A stretch of 64,000 nt of DNA from Rhodococcus globerulus NBRC 14531. Its GTDB lineage: Bacteria; Actinomycetota; Actinomycetes; Mycobacteriales; Mycobacteriaceae. Numbering within the stretch: the stretch's first letter is position 1; the number at the start of each line of letters is the position of its first letter. Shown in pieces: positions 51,115-59,558 of the stretch. The position numbers and the translations under genes are program-made. The stretch is taken from assembly GCF_001894805.1 (NCBI RefSeq), contig NZ_BCWX01000004.1:1-64000 (forward strand), given 5' to 3'. Below the pieces are notes generated by a model, which saw only the letters and a program-made list of their open reading frames with translations, was not told the origin of the DNA and searched no databases.

Positions 51115-52041
51115 ATGACGCCGAAACTCGAGGCTGCCGAAGTCACGGTGACTTCTCAGCGACCACTCGATGCCGCGCTGACGCTCAGCCCGCATCAGCG
51201 CGGACCTGGCGACCCCGCTCACAGGCGTACCCCGGACGGCGCGATCTGGCGAGTTTCCCGCCAACTTTCGGGTCCTGTGACCTACCGCATTACACAGTCG
51301 GATCGCCACACCGTGCGCGTGCAGTCGTGGGGCGTCGGCGCTACGGAGTTCCTGAGCGGAGCCGAAGCATTGCTCGGGCTCGACGACGAAGCCGACGATT
51401 TTGCTCCCGAACATCCCAAGCTGGCCGAAGCTCATCGACGCTTCCCGCATCTGCGGATCGGACGCACCGGACGCGTCATGGAGGCCCTCGTCCCCGCCAT
51501 CCTCGAACAACGTGTCCACGGCGTCGACGCCTTTGCAGCGTGGAGACGTCTGCTGACCAAGTTCGGAGAACGAGCTCCCGGACCGGCGCCTGACGGAATG
51601 CGAGTTCCACTCACCGCGGATCAGTGGCGACGGATGCCGTCGTGGGAGTTTCATCGCGCGAACGTCGACCCGGCAAGATCCAAGACGATCGTGCAGTGCG
51701 CTCGGGTTGCCGATCGACTCGAGCAAGCGTCGACGTTCTCACGGGCGGAGGCCACGAGGCGTCTGCGAGCCGTCCCCGGCGTCGGAATCTGGACGGCCGC
51801 CGAAGTTGCCCAGCGTGCGTTCGGGGATTCGGACGCTCTGTCGGTGGGCGACTACCATCTCGCCGCAGTAGTCGGCTGGTCCCTCCTCGGGGAACCGATC
51901 GACGACGCTCGTATGGTCGAGTACCTCGCTCCCCTGCAACCGCATCGGTATCGGGCGGTCCGGCTCCTGCAGGTCAGCGGCCAGGCCGTCAAACCGAAGT
52001 TCGGGCCTCGCACCGCAATCGCCGATCATCGTTGGCACTGA
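51115..52041 (+). CDS. AlkA-like 3-methyladenine DNA glycosylase
   Basis: A 308-residue HhH-GPD superfamily protein. The N-terminal domain is beta-rich (VTVTSQRPLDAALTLSPHQR). The helix-hairpin-helix and catalytic aspartate are in LRAVPGVGIWTAAEVAQRAF and SVGDYHLAAVVGWSL. It excises alkylated bases in base excision repair. No strong ribosome site precedes ATG 51115, and no Ada-like gene is adjacent. The last codons and stop lie in a 24-base tandem duplication. Confidence 0.82.
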   Translation: MTPKLEAAEVTVTSQRPLDAALTLSPHQRGPGDPAHRRTPDGAIWRVSRQLSGPVTYRITQSDRHTVRVQSWGVGATEFLSGAEALLGLDDEADDFAPEHPKLAEAHRRFPHLRIGRTGRVMEALVPAILEQRVHGVDAFAAWRRLLTKFGERAPGPAPDGMRVPLTADQWRRMPSWEFHRANVDPARSKTIVQCARVADRLEQASTFSRAEATRRLRAVPGVGIWTAAEVAQRAFGDSDALSVGDYHLAAVVGWSLLGEPIDDARMVEYLAPLQPHRYRAVRLLQVSGQAVKPKFGPRTAIADHRWH

Positions 52042-52071
52042 GCGCAAGATCATAGTTGGCACTGAGCGCAG
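52024..52071 (+). repeat. 24-base tandem duplication over a stop codon
   Basis: GATCATCGTTGGCACTGAGC... (52024-52047) is repeated at 52048-52071 with two differences. The first copy contains the final His codon and TGA of the glycosylase gene; the second leads into the ribosome site of the next gene. Confidence 0.8.
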
Positions 52072-52082
52072 GGAGAGTAATC

Positions 52083-52754
52083 ATGTCGAGTCGATACGCA
52101 CACATCGCGTTCTCACCCGCTGCGGTCGAGCGCCAGCGCGAGTCGGGCAGTTTCACGATCTACGGATCCAAACTCGATCATCCCGATGCCGGCCCCATGG
52201 AATTCGATTCTCGCGCTCAGGGTTTCGTTACATCTGTCGATTCGTTCTTCCTGTCCACGGTCACTTACGACGGTTGGCCGTACATCCAGCATCGTGGTGG
52301 TCCCCGCGGGTTTCTCCACGTGTTGGGCCCGAACCGAATCGGCTTTGCCGACCTGCCCGGCAATCAACAGTTCGTGACGCTCGGCAATCTCGAGACCAAC
52401 AACCGCGTCTCGCTCTTTGTCGTCGACTATCCGACACGAACCCGCCTGAAAATCTACGGCCGCGCTCATGTCGTCGACGCCGATGCCGACCCCGCGCTGC
52501 TGCAACAACTTCTGGAGGTTCCCGGCGGCATCATGTCGGCCAAGGCGCAGCGCTCGATAGTCATCGACGTGGAAGCATTCGATTGGAACTGCGCGCGAAA
52601 CATCACTCCGCGCTACGACAAGGAACGAATGGACGAATCTCTGGCGCTGGCCCGCAGGCCACTACAGGAACAGATCGACTCACTCCAGGCGGACGTTGCC
52701 AGGCTCGCCGCCGAGAACGAAGCGCTCCGCGCTCGGGTGTCGAATAACGAATGA
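52083..52754 (+). CDS. Pyridoxamine 5'-phosphate oxidase-like flavin/F420-binding protein
   Basis: A 223-residue split-barrel protein: SVDSFFLSTVTYDGWPYIQH, FADLPGNQQFVTLGNLETNN and LFVVDYPTRTRLKIYGRAHV. The C-terminal helix (LQADVARLAAENEALRARV) has coiled-coil spacing, suggesting oligomerisation. The PNPOx-like family binds FMN, F420 or heme; true PNPOx activity is unlikely. ATG 52083 follows gggagag, which itself derives from the second copy of the upstream duplication. Confidence 0.85.
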   Translation: MSSRYAHIAFSPAAVERQRESGSFTIYGSKLDHPDAGPMEFDSRAQGFVTSVDSFFLSTVTYDGWPYIQHRGGPRGFLHVLGPNRIGFADLPGNQQFVTLGNLETNNRVSLFVVDYPTRTRLKIYGRAHVVDADADPALLQQLLEVPGGIMSAKAQRSIVIDVEAFDWNCARNITPRYDKERMDESLALARRPLQEQIDSLQADVARLAAENEALRARVSNNE

Positions 52755-52897
52755 GACTGGGCGGTTTCAGGAGTGTGGGGGCCGGGTAGCCACTTGTCAC
52801 GACCCGTCGCGTGCAAGGCTCTGCTTGCGAGCGCATCGCAGTGCTCGACGGGTCCGCTTGTGCCCGAAAGTTCCACACAGACAGATTGGCTTTCCCC

Positions 52898-53308
52898 ATG
52901 AAACTGTCCCGAACTCTGACCATGACCGCGATTGTCGTTGCTGCCGTCGGCGCAGGCGCCGGAACGGCTGTTGCAGCTCCGAACACCGGCTTCGATCCGT
53001 TCAACCAACCGGTAAGCACGAACAGTCCGACTGCAGCGACGCTTTTCCCCGGTAACGATGCCAAACAAGCTGCGTTCGACACCATGACGAACGAAATCAA
53101 TATCGGGTGGAACAACGGCGGCTTGCAGTCGACGCTCGGCGGTGCGGCCACGGGTATCGGGATTGGGTGCTTGTCGATCTTCCCCAACTTCATCGCCGGA
53201 TGCATCGTCGGCGGAGCCATCGGAACGGGTATCGGTCTGGGCAACGGCATCATGAACGGAAACCCGAATGCCGCACCGGCAGTGGAGAAATTCTTCGCCA
53301 CTCCGTAG
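52898..53308 (+). CDS. Secreted protein with glycine-zipper segment
   Basis: A 136-residue protein. Residues 1-29 form a clear Sec signal peptide (MKLSRTLTMTAIVVAAVGAG, then TAVAA with cleavage before PNTG). The mature part has two glycine-rich hydrophobic stretches (GGAATGIGIGCLSIFPNFIA and GCIVGGAIGTGIGLGNGIM) with two cysteines that could form a disulfide. Such sequences insert in or associate with membranes. It is a conserved type of rhodococcal exported protein of unknown role. The start is chosen because it begins the signal peptide. Confidence 0.8.
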   Translation: MKLSRTLTMTAIVVAAVGAGAGTAVAAPNTGFDPFNQPVSTNSPTAATLFPGNDAKQAAFDTMTNEINIGWNNGGLQSTLGGAATGIGIGCLSIFPNFIAGCIVGGAIGTGIGLGNGIMNGNPNAAPAVEKFFATP

Positions 53309-53323
53309 TTCAGGCGTTGTAGT

Positions 53324-53692
53324 TCAGTCGTGCGAGTGACCATGTGTAGGATCGTCGCCGAAGTGCGTGGCGCCGATCGAGTGAAGTAGCTGGTGAACGG
53401 TGTCGTCAGCCAATTGGTAACGCATCGAACGGCCGTCTCGCGTCGCAGTCACCCACCCCTGGCTCCGAAGCAGCCGAAGTGCATGCGAGACAGCCGTCCC
53501 GCTCATTCCCAATGCCACGGACAGGTCCGTGACACAGATCCCCGGCGCGTGATGCAAACACAGGAGAAGCCGAAGGCGGTTGGCATCGGACAGCAGTTCA
53601 AACCTGTTGGACCACACAGTCACGTCCAGGCCCTCGAGCGCCGCCTGCCCGCGCCGGACATCGGCGATGTTCAAAGCGCCGCTTGACTCCAT
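53324..53692 (-). CDS. ArsR-family metal-sensor-like regulator
   Basis: A 122-residue winged-helix repressor: RFELLSDANRLRLLLCLHHA, DLSVALGMSGTAVSHALRLL and DGRSMRYQLADDTVHQLLHS. The C-terminus HFGDDPTHGHSHD is histidine-rich, like NmtR/KmtR-type nickel, cobalt or zinc sensors. No metal transporter gene is adjacent, so the target is elsewhere. It is separated by 56 bases from the thiolase gene on the same strand. Confidence 0.87.
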   Translation of the reverse strand: MESSGALNIADVRRGQAALEGLDVTVWSNRFELLSDANRLRLLLCLHHAPGICVTDLSVALGMSGTAVSHALRLLRSQGWVTATRDGRSMRYQLADDTVHQLLHSIGATHFGDDPTHGHSHD

Positions 53693-53748
53693 GCCCGACC
53701 GCCTTCGTAGTGCTGTTATCCCTCATACGGAGTGTACCCAGGGGACGC

Positions 53749-54945
53749 TCAGGCGGATTCCACCACAGCGGCCAGGCCCTGCCCGCCGCCGATACACATG
53801 GTCAGCAGCGCTTTTCCGCTACCGCGGCGACTGAGTTCATGCAGGGCTGTAGTCGTCATGCGGGCACCCGTCGCACCGACGGGATGTCCGAGTGAAATTC
53901 CGGACCCGTTGACGTTCAGCCGATCGAGGTCCTCGAAGCCCCATTCCTTCACGACGCCGAGAACCTGGCACGCAAATGCCTCGTTCAGCTCCACCAACTC
54001 GAAATCGGAGAAGCTGCCGCCGGTCCGGGCAAAGAGCTTCGATACTGCTGCGACGGGTCCGAGTCCCATCAGCGCGGGTTCACAGCCGGCGGCAGCCCAA
54101 CTGTCCAGGAAGCCGATCGGTTCGAGACCCAACTCGTCCAGTCGATCTTCGGCAACCACCAACATCGCAGCCGCAGCGTCATTCTGCTGACTGGCATTTC
54201 CGGCCGTGACGACGCCACCCTTCGTGACGGTCCGCAACCGACCGAGTGTGTCCATCGACGTGTCGTCGCGAATTCCCTCGTCGCTGCGGAACTCCGTGAC
54301 GTTGCCCTTACGATCGGTCAGTTCCACGGAGACGATCTCGGTGTCGAAACGGCCGGAATCTCGCGCTGCCGTTGCCTTGCGATGACTGTCCACCGCAAAC
54401 TGATCAGACTGCTCGCGACTGATGTCGCAGCGTTGCGCGACGTTCTCCGCGGTTTCGATCATGCCGCTGATCTTGCCGAATCGCCACTCCGGTTGTGACC
54501 GCTCACGCCCACGATCGAGCCTGTCGAACAGTTGCAGCCCACCGGCTTTGGTGCCCCACCGCGCTCCGGTGGTGTAGTGCTCAATGCCACTCATCGATTC
54601 GACACCGCCCGCGAGAACCACATCAGCAGCGCCTGTTTGAACCATCATCGCCGCGGTGATGATGGCCTGCAGGCCCGTTCCGCAGCGGCGATCCGTCTGG
54701 AAACCGGCAACCGAGATGGGAAGCCCGGCCTCGAGCGCTGCCCACCGGCCGATGCACGGTGCCTCCGAATTGGCGTACGACTGCCCCATCGCAACATCGT
54801 CGATGCGGGCAGGGTCGATGCCGCTGCGACGAACCGTCTCCTTGATCACTGTGGCTGCCAAAGTCTCGGCAGGTACGTCACGCAGTGCACCGCCGAAGCG
54901 GCCCACCCCGGTCCGAACCGGCGCAACCAGCGCTGCTCGTTTCAT
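53749..54945 (-). CDS. Acetyl-CoA C-acyltransferase (thiolase)
   Basis: A 398-residue thiolase with Cys88 in FQTDRRCGTGLQAI, ELNEAFACQVLG, GHPVGATGARM (His) and the late Cys in TMCIGGGQG. It differs from the FadA5-like copy at 13923 and is closer to general thiolases. GAGGAAATC precedes ATG 54945. It follows a MaoC gene by 38 bases, so the pair would perform hydration and thiolysis in a beta-oxidation cycle. Substrate not known. Confidence 0.92.
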   Translation of the reverse strand: MKRAALVAPVRTGVGRFGGALRDVPAETLAATVIKETVRRSGIDPARIDDVAMGQSYANSEAPCIGRWAALEAGLPISVAGFQTDRRCGTGLQAIITAAMMVQTGAADVVLAGGVESMSGIEHYTTGARWGTKAGGLQLFDRLDRGRERSQPEWRFGKISGMIETAENVAQRCDISREQSDQFAVDSHRKATAARDSGRFDTEIVSVELTDRKGNVTEFRSDEGIRDDTSMDTLGRLRTVTKGGVVTAGNASQQNDAAAAMLVVAEDRLDELGLEPIGFLDSWAAAGCEPALMGLGPVAAVSKLFARTGGSFSDFELVELNEAFACQVLGVVKEWGFEDLDRLNVNGSGISLGHPVGATGARMTTTALHELSRRGSGKALLTMCIGGGQGLAAVVESA

Positions 54946-54983
54946 GATTTCCTCGAATCTTGTTCTGTACGTGTGAGAATGAC

Positions 54984-55436
54984 TCAGGAGACAAGCAGGC
55001 GAACCGTCTCGGCAACAAGAGCAGGCTTTGGTGCCCCCTCGATCTCGATCGTGTAGCGCACGACAATCGTCGCGCCCTTCGCAGTGCGCTCGAACGACAG
55101 AATTTCAGCGCCTGCGCGAACCGACGAACCGACCTTGACCGGTTCGGGGAATCGAACCTTGTTGCTGCCGTAGTTGACAGTCATGGCAATGCCGTCGACG
55201 CGCATCACCTGGGCACCGAGCACGGGCAGCAGTGACAGGGTCAGGTAGCCGTGTGCAATGGTGCCGCCGTACGGACCCTGCGCGGCGCGTTCGGGATCCA
55301 CGTGAATCCACTGGTGATCTTCTGTCGCGTCGGCAAACTTGTCGACTCGCTCCTGGGTGACCGGAAACCACTCGCTGTATCCGAGGTGCTCGCCTACTGC
55401 CGACTCGACGTCGTCGATTCCGTTGAATACTCGCAT
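54984..55436 (-). CDS. MaoC-like (R)-enoyl-CoA hydratase
   Basis: A 150-residue single hotdog of the NodN/MaoC type: VTQERVDKFADATEDHQWIH, VDPERAAQGPYGGTIAHGYLTLSL. The Asp/His catalytic pair lies in ATEDHQWIHVD. A good ribosome site (ctcaggagagacc) precedes ATG 55436. It is grouped with the downstream thiolase; the GntR gene lies 51 bases upstream on the same strand. Confidence 0.9.
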   Translation of the reverse strand: MRVFNGIDDVESAVGEHLGYSEWFPVTQERVDKFADATEDHQWIHVDPERAAQGPYGGTIAHGYLTLSLLPVLGAQVMRVDGIAMTVNYGSNKVRFPEPVKVGSSVRAGAEILSFERTAKGATIVVRYTIEIEGAPKPALVAETVRLLVS

Positions 55437-55487
55437 GGTCTCTCCTGAGAGATTTTGGGTGACAACGAGATACGACCGCGGGAACCG

Positions 55488-56234
55488 CTAGTGCGCGCCT
55501 CGTCGTAGCGTCACTCGATAGGTGTACTGCTCGGGCAGGAAGTAGCTGACGGACAATTCGTTGGCCAGACCGGCAGCGTTGGTATACAGGCGATCGACGC
55601 GCAACATCGCATGCCCGGGTTCACAATTCACGTCCCTGGCAACGTCAGCAGTAGCCGGTGCCACCGTAATCGACTGCGCTGCTTCGATTATCGGACTGTC
55701 CAACAGTGGCTCCAATAACCCGATCACGGTATAGGAGCTGACGGCACCTGCCAACATTTCGGGTGCGTCGACGATGTGACGGGCAACAGCTTCGGGCAGG
55801 TGTGCGGTGGTCTGTACAAAGGGAATGCCCTCGTGAAATCGGCGAAATACCACCGTATACACCACATCCGTATCCAACCGGAGCCTGCTTGCCGCTTCGA
55901 TGTCCACACGCCGAACCAGTGGCGCGACGACTTCCATTGTCGTGTCCTTCGACAGGTTCATCAGGTCTTCGATGGACCCCAGATGCCGCAGATACTGGCC
56001 GGTGTTCTCCGTCACGAACGTGCCACGACCCGGGACCCGATACACGATGCCTTCGGAAACCAGGTCGTGGAATGCTCGTCGAACCGTCTGGCGGCTCACG
56101 CCGTGCCGCGCCGCCAGTTCGGATTCGGTGGGTAGCTGAAGGCCGTCGCGGTAAGTTCCGGCGGATATCTGCTGACGAAGCTCACGGGAGAGGCGTTGAT
56201 ACGCCGGCTCCGTCTCTCTTTCCTTACCGCTCAT
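55488..56234 (-). CDS. GntR/HutC-family regulator
   Basis: A 248-residue regulator with an N-terminal winged helix (LPTESELAARHGVSRQTVRR, AFHDLVSEGIVYRVPGRGTF) and a C-terminal UTRA ligand domain (residues 90-245, for example PFVQTTAHLPEAV and CEPGHAMLRVDRLYT). UTRA proteins sense small organic acids or acyl effectors. It lies between the thiolase/MaoC pair and the acyl-CoA dehydrogenase/CitE divergent pair. It is therefore the likely regulator of this catabolic block. Confidence 0.9.
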   Translation of the reverse strand: MSGKERETEPAYQRLSRELRQQISAGTYRDGLQLPTESELAARHGVSRQTVRRAFHDLVSEGIVYRVPGRGTFVTENTGQYLRHLGSIEDLMNLSKDTTMEVVAPLVRRVDIEAASRLRLDTDVVYTVVFRRFHEGIPFVQTTAHLPEAVARHIVDAPEMLAGAVSSYTVIGLLEPLLDSPIIEAAQSITVAPATADVARDVNCEPGHAMLRVDRLYTNAAGLANELSVSYFLPEQYTYRVTLRRGAH

Positions 56235-56265
56235 AGCATTCAGATTCTACTGGCTCACCGAGTGG

Positions 56266-57417
56266 TCACAGACCACCGCGCGCAACCAGCTGCGCGACGA
56301 TGACATTGCGCTGAATCTCGTTGGTGCCCTCGCCCACGATCATCAGTGGGGCGTCCCGGAAGTAGCGCTCTACGTCGTATTCCGTCGAATAACCGTAGCC
56401 ACCGTGAATGCGGACCGCGGACAACGCAATTTCCATGGCAACCTCGGACGCATACAGCTTGGCCATTCCGGCTTCCATGTCGCACCGCTCGCCGCTGTCG
56501 TACTTCTCTGCCGCGTGCCAGGTCAATTGCCGAGCCGCGGTCAGCTTCGTCGCCATGTCCGCGAGGTAGTTACCGATCGACTGATGCTTCCAGATCGGTT
56601 TGCCGAAGCTTTCACGCTGCTGCGCGTAGGCAAGCGAATCCTCGAGTGCAGCGGTCGCAACACCGAGCGCCCGGCAAGCCACCTGGATACGGCCGGTTTC
56701 GAGGCCCTTCATCATCTGTCCGAAGCCCTTGCCGGGCACGCCGCCGAGGATCGCGTCTTCGGAGATGCGGTAGTTGTCGAAGGACAACTCACAACTCTCG
56801 ACGCCCTTGTAGCCGAGCTTGGGGAGATCACGGGAAACGTTGAGCCCCTCGCCCTGTTCGACCAGGACGATCGAGATACCGGCATGCCGCGGACTTGCCG
56901 AAGGATCCGTCTTGCACAACAGTGCGATCACACCGGATCGCCGCGCATTGGTGATCCAGGTCTTTGCTCCGTTGATGACCAGATCCGTGCCGTCGCTCTT
57001 GGCGTTCGTGGTCATCGCCTGCAGATCGGAGCCACCGCCGGGTTCGGTAAGAGCCATGGTGGCTCGAATTTCACCGGTTGCCATCAGCGGCAGATACTTC
57101 AGTTTCTGTTCCTCGGTGCCGAACAGGGTGATGAGCTTGGCTACCACCGTATGGCCACCCATTGCACCCGCTAGCGTCATCCAACCTCTGGACAGCTCCT
57201 GGGTTACCTGCGCATAGCACGGCATCGATACAGGGCATCCACCGTATTCCTCGGGAATGGCGAGGCCGTAGATCCCGATCTGCTTCATCTGGTCGATCCA
57301 CTTTTCGGGATATTCGTTCGCGTGCTCCACCTCCTGCACGGAGGGCTTGACCTCGCGATCTATGAACGATCGCACCGTGTCGACCAGGAAGGTCTCTTCG
57401 TCGTTGAGCTTGAGCAT
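56266..57417 (-). CDS. Acyl-CoA dehydrogenase
   Basis: A 383-residue FadE: GIYGLAIPEEYGGCPVSMPC, ATMALTEPGGGSDLQAMTTN, GAKTWITNARRSG, AYAQQRESFGKPIWKHQSI and the C-terminal VRIHGGYGYSTEYDVERYFR with EGTNEIQRNVI. The Gly-Tyr-Gly-Tyr region has the usual C-terminal arrangement of butyryl or short branched-chain enzymes. ATG 57417 follows gaggcggattc. Divergent from the CitE-like lyase gene, it probably belongs to a short branched dicarboxylate pathway. Confidence 0.92.
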   Translation of the reverse strand: MLKLNDEETFLVDTVRSFIDREVKPSVQEVEHANEYPEKWIDQMKQIGIYGLAIPEEYGGCPVSMPCYAQVTQELSRGWMTLAGAMGGHTVVAKLITLFGTEEQKLKYLPLMATGEIRATMALTEPGGGSDLQAMTTNAKSDGTDLVINGAKTWITNARRSGVIALLCKTDPSASPRHAGISIVLVEQGEGLNVSRDLPKLGYKGVESCELSFDNYRISEDAILGGVPGKGFGQMMKGLETGRIQVACRALGVATAALEDSLAYAQQRESFGKPIWKHQSIGNYLADMATKLTAARQLTWHAAEKYDSGERCDMEAGMAKLYASEVAMEIALSAVRIHGGYGYSTEYDVERYFRDAPLMIVGEGTNEIQRNVIVAQLVARGGL

Positions 57418-57444
57418 GAATCCGCCTCGACATTGTTCAAAGTT

Positions 57445-57607
57445 TGTACGGCCATATTTAGCCATTGTTGACCCTTTGTCAACACTTCGCCTTGACAGTC
57501 ACCCACAAATGCTGCCAGCATCGTGGAAAAACCAGTGCAATTCTGGAAATAGCCACGAAATTTCGACTGATTCACGGCAACTCACCACATTTTCAACTGG
57601 CCGTACA
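57445..57607. promoter_or_regulatory. Divergent promoter with paired sites
   Basis: TGTACGGCC (57445-57453) and its exact complement GGCCGTACA (57599-57607) flank the divergent region, one near each gene start. Between them GTTGAC (57467-57472) and GTCAAC (57478-57483) form an inverted repeat with spacer CCTTT. Both are candidate sites for the GntR protein; far-apart mirrored sites could allow looping. Confidence 0.5.
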
Positions 57608-57637
57608 TTTGGGCCCTGATCGAGGTAATCGACACAC

Positions 57638-58513
57638 GTGACTAACAACGAGTACCGATCTGTCCGACGCCGCACAGCCCTGGTTGCGCCCGGCAGCGAC
57701 GAGCGCAAAGTACGCAAAGCGCTGAACTCGACCGCGGACGAGGTGATCCTCGATCTCGAGGACGCCGTCACCACGGCCAACAAAAACACCGCCCGCGAGC
57801 TTGTCGCCGAACTTGTTCGCGAGTTCGGCGCTTCCCGAACCGTGTCCGTGCGCGTCAACGGACCGACCACCCCGTGGTTCGTCGCCGACATGACCGCGTG
57901 CGGCGCACTCGGCGAATCGTTGACCAGTGCGATAGTCCCGAAGGTGGAGTCTGCCGAGGAACTCCTCGAAGCGCAGCGACTTCTCGTGGCAGCAGGCGGA
58001 AACTCCGTCACCCTTCAAGCGCTCATCGAGACACCGTTGGGCGTCTCGAACGTCGACGCCGTCACCCGATCGACGACGCGCCTGCAGGCAATCGTCATCG
58101 GATACGCCGATCTCGGTGCAGCACTGGGACGCTCACGCACCGCTCTCCCGGAGCACTGGCTGGCCGTGCAGGACAGAATTCTGATCGCCTGCCGCACCGC
58201 CGGTATCGCTGCTATCGACGGGCCGTTTCTCGGAATTGCCGACGACGACGCCTTCCGCCACTCCGCGGCCTGGACCAGCGCGCTCGGATTCGACGGAAAG
58301 TGGGTTATCCACCCGGCGCAGATCGATTCCGCTACTGCGGCATTCACACCATCGGACTCCGATGTCGCCGACGCCCGACGGGTCCTGGGCGCACTCGAAG
58401 AAGCCGAAGCCTCCGGCGCCGGCGCGGCGCAACTCGACGGTCAGATGCTCGACGAAGCCGTCGCCGTGGCAGCGCGTCGCACACTCGCCCGAGCAGAAGG
58501 AGTCAGGGCATGA
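57638..58513 (+). CDS. CitE-like CoA-ester lyase
   Basis: A 291-residue TIM-barrel protein of the HpcH/HpaI and CitE family: LVAPGSDERKVRKALNSTAD, VILDLEDAVTTANKN, VRVNGP, TLQALIETPLGVSNVD and GKWVIHPAQID. Stand-alone CitE-like proteins cleave malyl-CoA, beta-methylmalyl-CoA or citramalyl-CoA. GTG 57638 is preceded by cgagg. Its stop overlaps the next ATG (ATGA), so it is coupled to the double-hotdog hydratase. Confidence 0.9.
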   Translation: MTNNEYRSVRRRTALVAPGSDERKVRKALNSTADEVILDLEDAVTTANKNTARELVAELVREFGASRTVSVRVNGPTTPWFVADMTACGALGESLTSAIVPKVESAEELLEAQRLLVAAGGNSVTLQALIETPLGVSNVDAVTRSTTRLQAIVIGYADLGAALGRSRTALPEHWLAVQDRILIACRTAGIAAIDGPFLGIADDDAFRHSAAWTSALGFDGKWVIHPAQIDSATAAFTPSDSDVADARRVLGALEEAEASGAGAAQLDGQMLDEAVAVAARRTLARAEGVRA

Positions 58514-59538
58514 GCGTACAGAACGGGAGCGACCATTACGCCGCCGATCATTATGTCGGTGGACCGTATTTCGACGAGCTCACCCACGGGAAGGTTTTCG
58601 ACGAAGCTCCCGCCGTCACGCTGACGAGTGGCCTTGCCGCCACCCATCAGGCCATCCTCGGCGACCGGATGCGACTTTCCCTCGACGCCCATCTCTCGAC
58701 TGCAGTCACGGGAAGTGCTGCACCCGTTGCCAATCCTGGTTTGGTCACCGACATCGCGATCGGCCAGTCCACGGTGGTTACCCACCACGTGAAGGCCAAC
58801 CTGTTCTACCGCGGACTGCGATTCCACCGGTTCCCCGTTCTCGGCGACACCCTGTACACGCGTACCGAGGTGGTGGGACTGCGCGAAAACTCGTCCAAGC
58901 CCGGCCGCGCCCCCACCGGCCTTGCGGCACTGCGGATGACGTCCACCGACCAGAACGGCAACACCGTTCTGGACTTCTACCGTTGTGCGATGCTGCCACT
59001 GAGCGGCAATCCCGACGACGGGCGCACGCGGCACGACGACGATCTGTCGTCCATCGGCCCTGACGCGCTCGCCCCGTACGTGACGCCGCAAGACTGGAAC
59101 CTCGACGCTTACCGAAACAAGGTTCCCGGCAAGCACTTCGATCAGGCACTGGTCGGTTCGATCCACCGCAGCAGCGGCGACGTCGTCTCCAGCGCACCCG
59201 AGCTCGCCCGGTTGAGCCTCAACATCGCGGCGACACATCACGACGAACGCGTCGGCGCCCATGGTCGTCTTGTCTACGGTGGCCACACCATCGGTATCGC
59301 CCTCGCGCAGGCAACTCGGGCACTCCCGAACCTGGTCACCGTTCTCGGGTGGCATTCGTGTGATCACACCGGACCCGTCCACGAAGGCGATACGCTCACG
59401 AGCGAACTCCGCGTCGAGAGCGCCACTCCACTCGAACACGGCACTGCCGTCGAGCTTCGATCACTTGTTTTCTCCCACAACAGCTCTGCCACCGACACTC
59501 CCGTGCTGGACTGGCGATTCACAGCTCTGATGGCATGA
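58510..59538 (+). CDS. Double-hotdog MaoC-like hydratase, mesaconyl-CoA hydratase type
   Basis: A 342-residue two-domain MaoC protein. N-half: YFDELTHGKVFDEAPAVTLT, HQAILGDRMRLSLD, NPGLVTDIAIGQST. C-half: RLSLNIAATHHDER, YGGHTIGIALAQATRALPNL. Composition and context (CitE-like lyase before, CoA-transferase after) fit mesaconyl-CoA or beta-methylmalyl-CoA hydratases. ATG 58510 overlaps the lyase stop, and its own TGA overlaps ATG 59535. The exact C5 substrate is inferred. Confidence 0.85.
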   Translation: MSVQNGSDHYAADHYVGGPYFDELTHGKVFDEAPAVTLTSGLAATHQAILGDRMRLSLDAHLSTAVTGSAAPVANPGLVTDIAIGQSTVVTHHVKANLFYRGLRFHRFPVLGDTLYTRTEVVGLRENSSKPGRAPTGLAALRMTSTDQNGNTVLDFYRCAMLPLSGNPDDGRTRHDDDLSSIGPDALAPYVTPQDWNLDAYRNKVPGKHFDQALVGSIHRSSGDVVSSAPELARLSLNIAATHHDERVGAHGRLVYGGHTIGIALAQATRALPNLVTVLGWHSCDHTGPVHEGDTLTSELRVESATPLEHGTAVELRSLVFSHNSSATDTPVLDWRFTALMA

Positions 59539-59558
59539 CCGACACGCTAAGGACCATC

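Noticed and set aside
57874..58509. Long upstream extension of the double-hotdog hydratase frame
   Set aside because: It overlaps the CitE-like gene, is arginine-rich and lacks homology; ATG 58510 with ATGA coupling is the real start.
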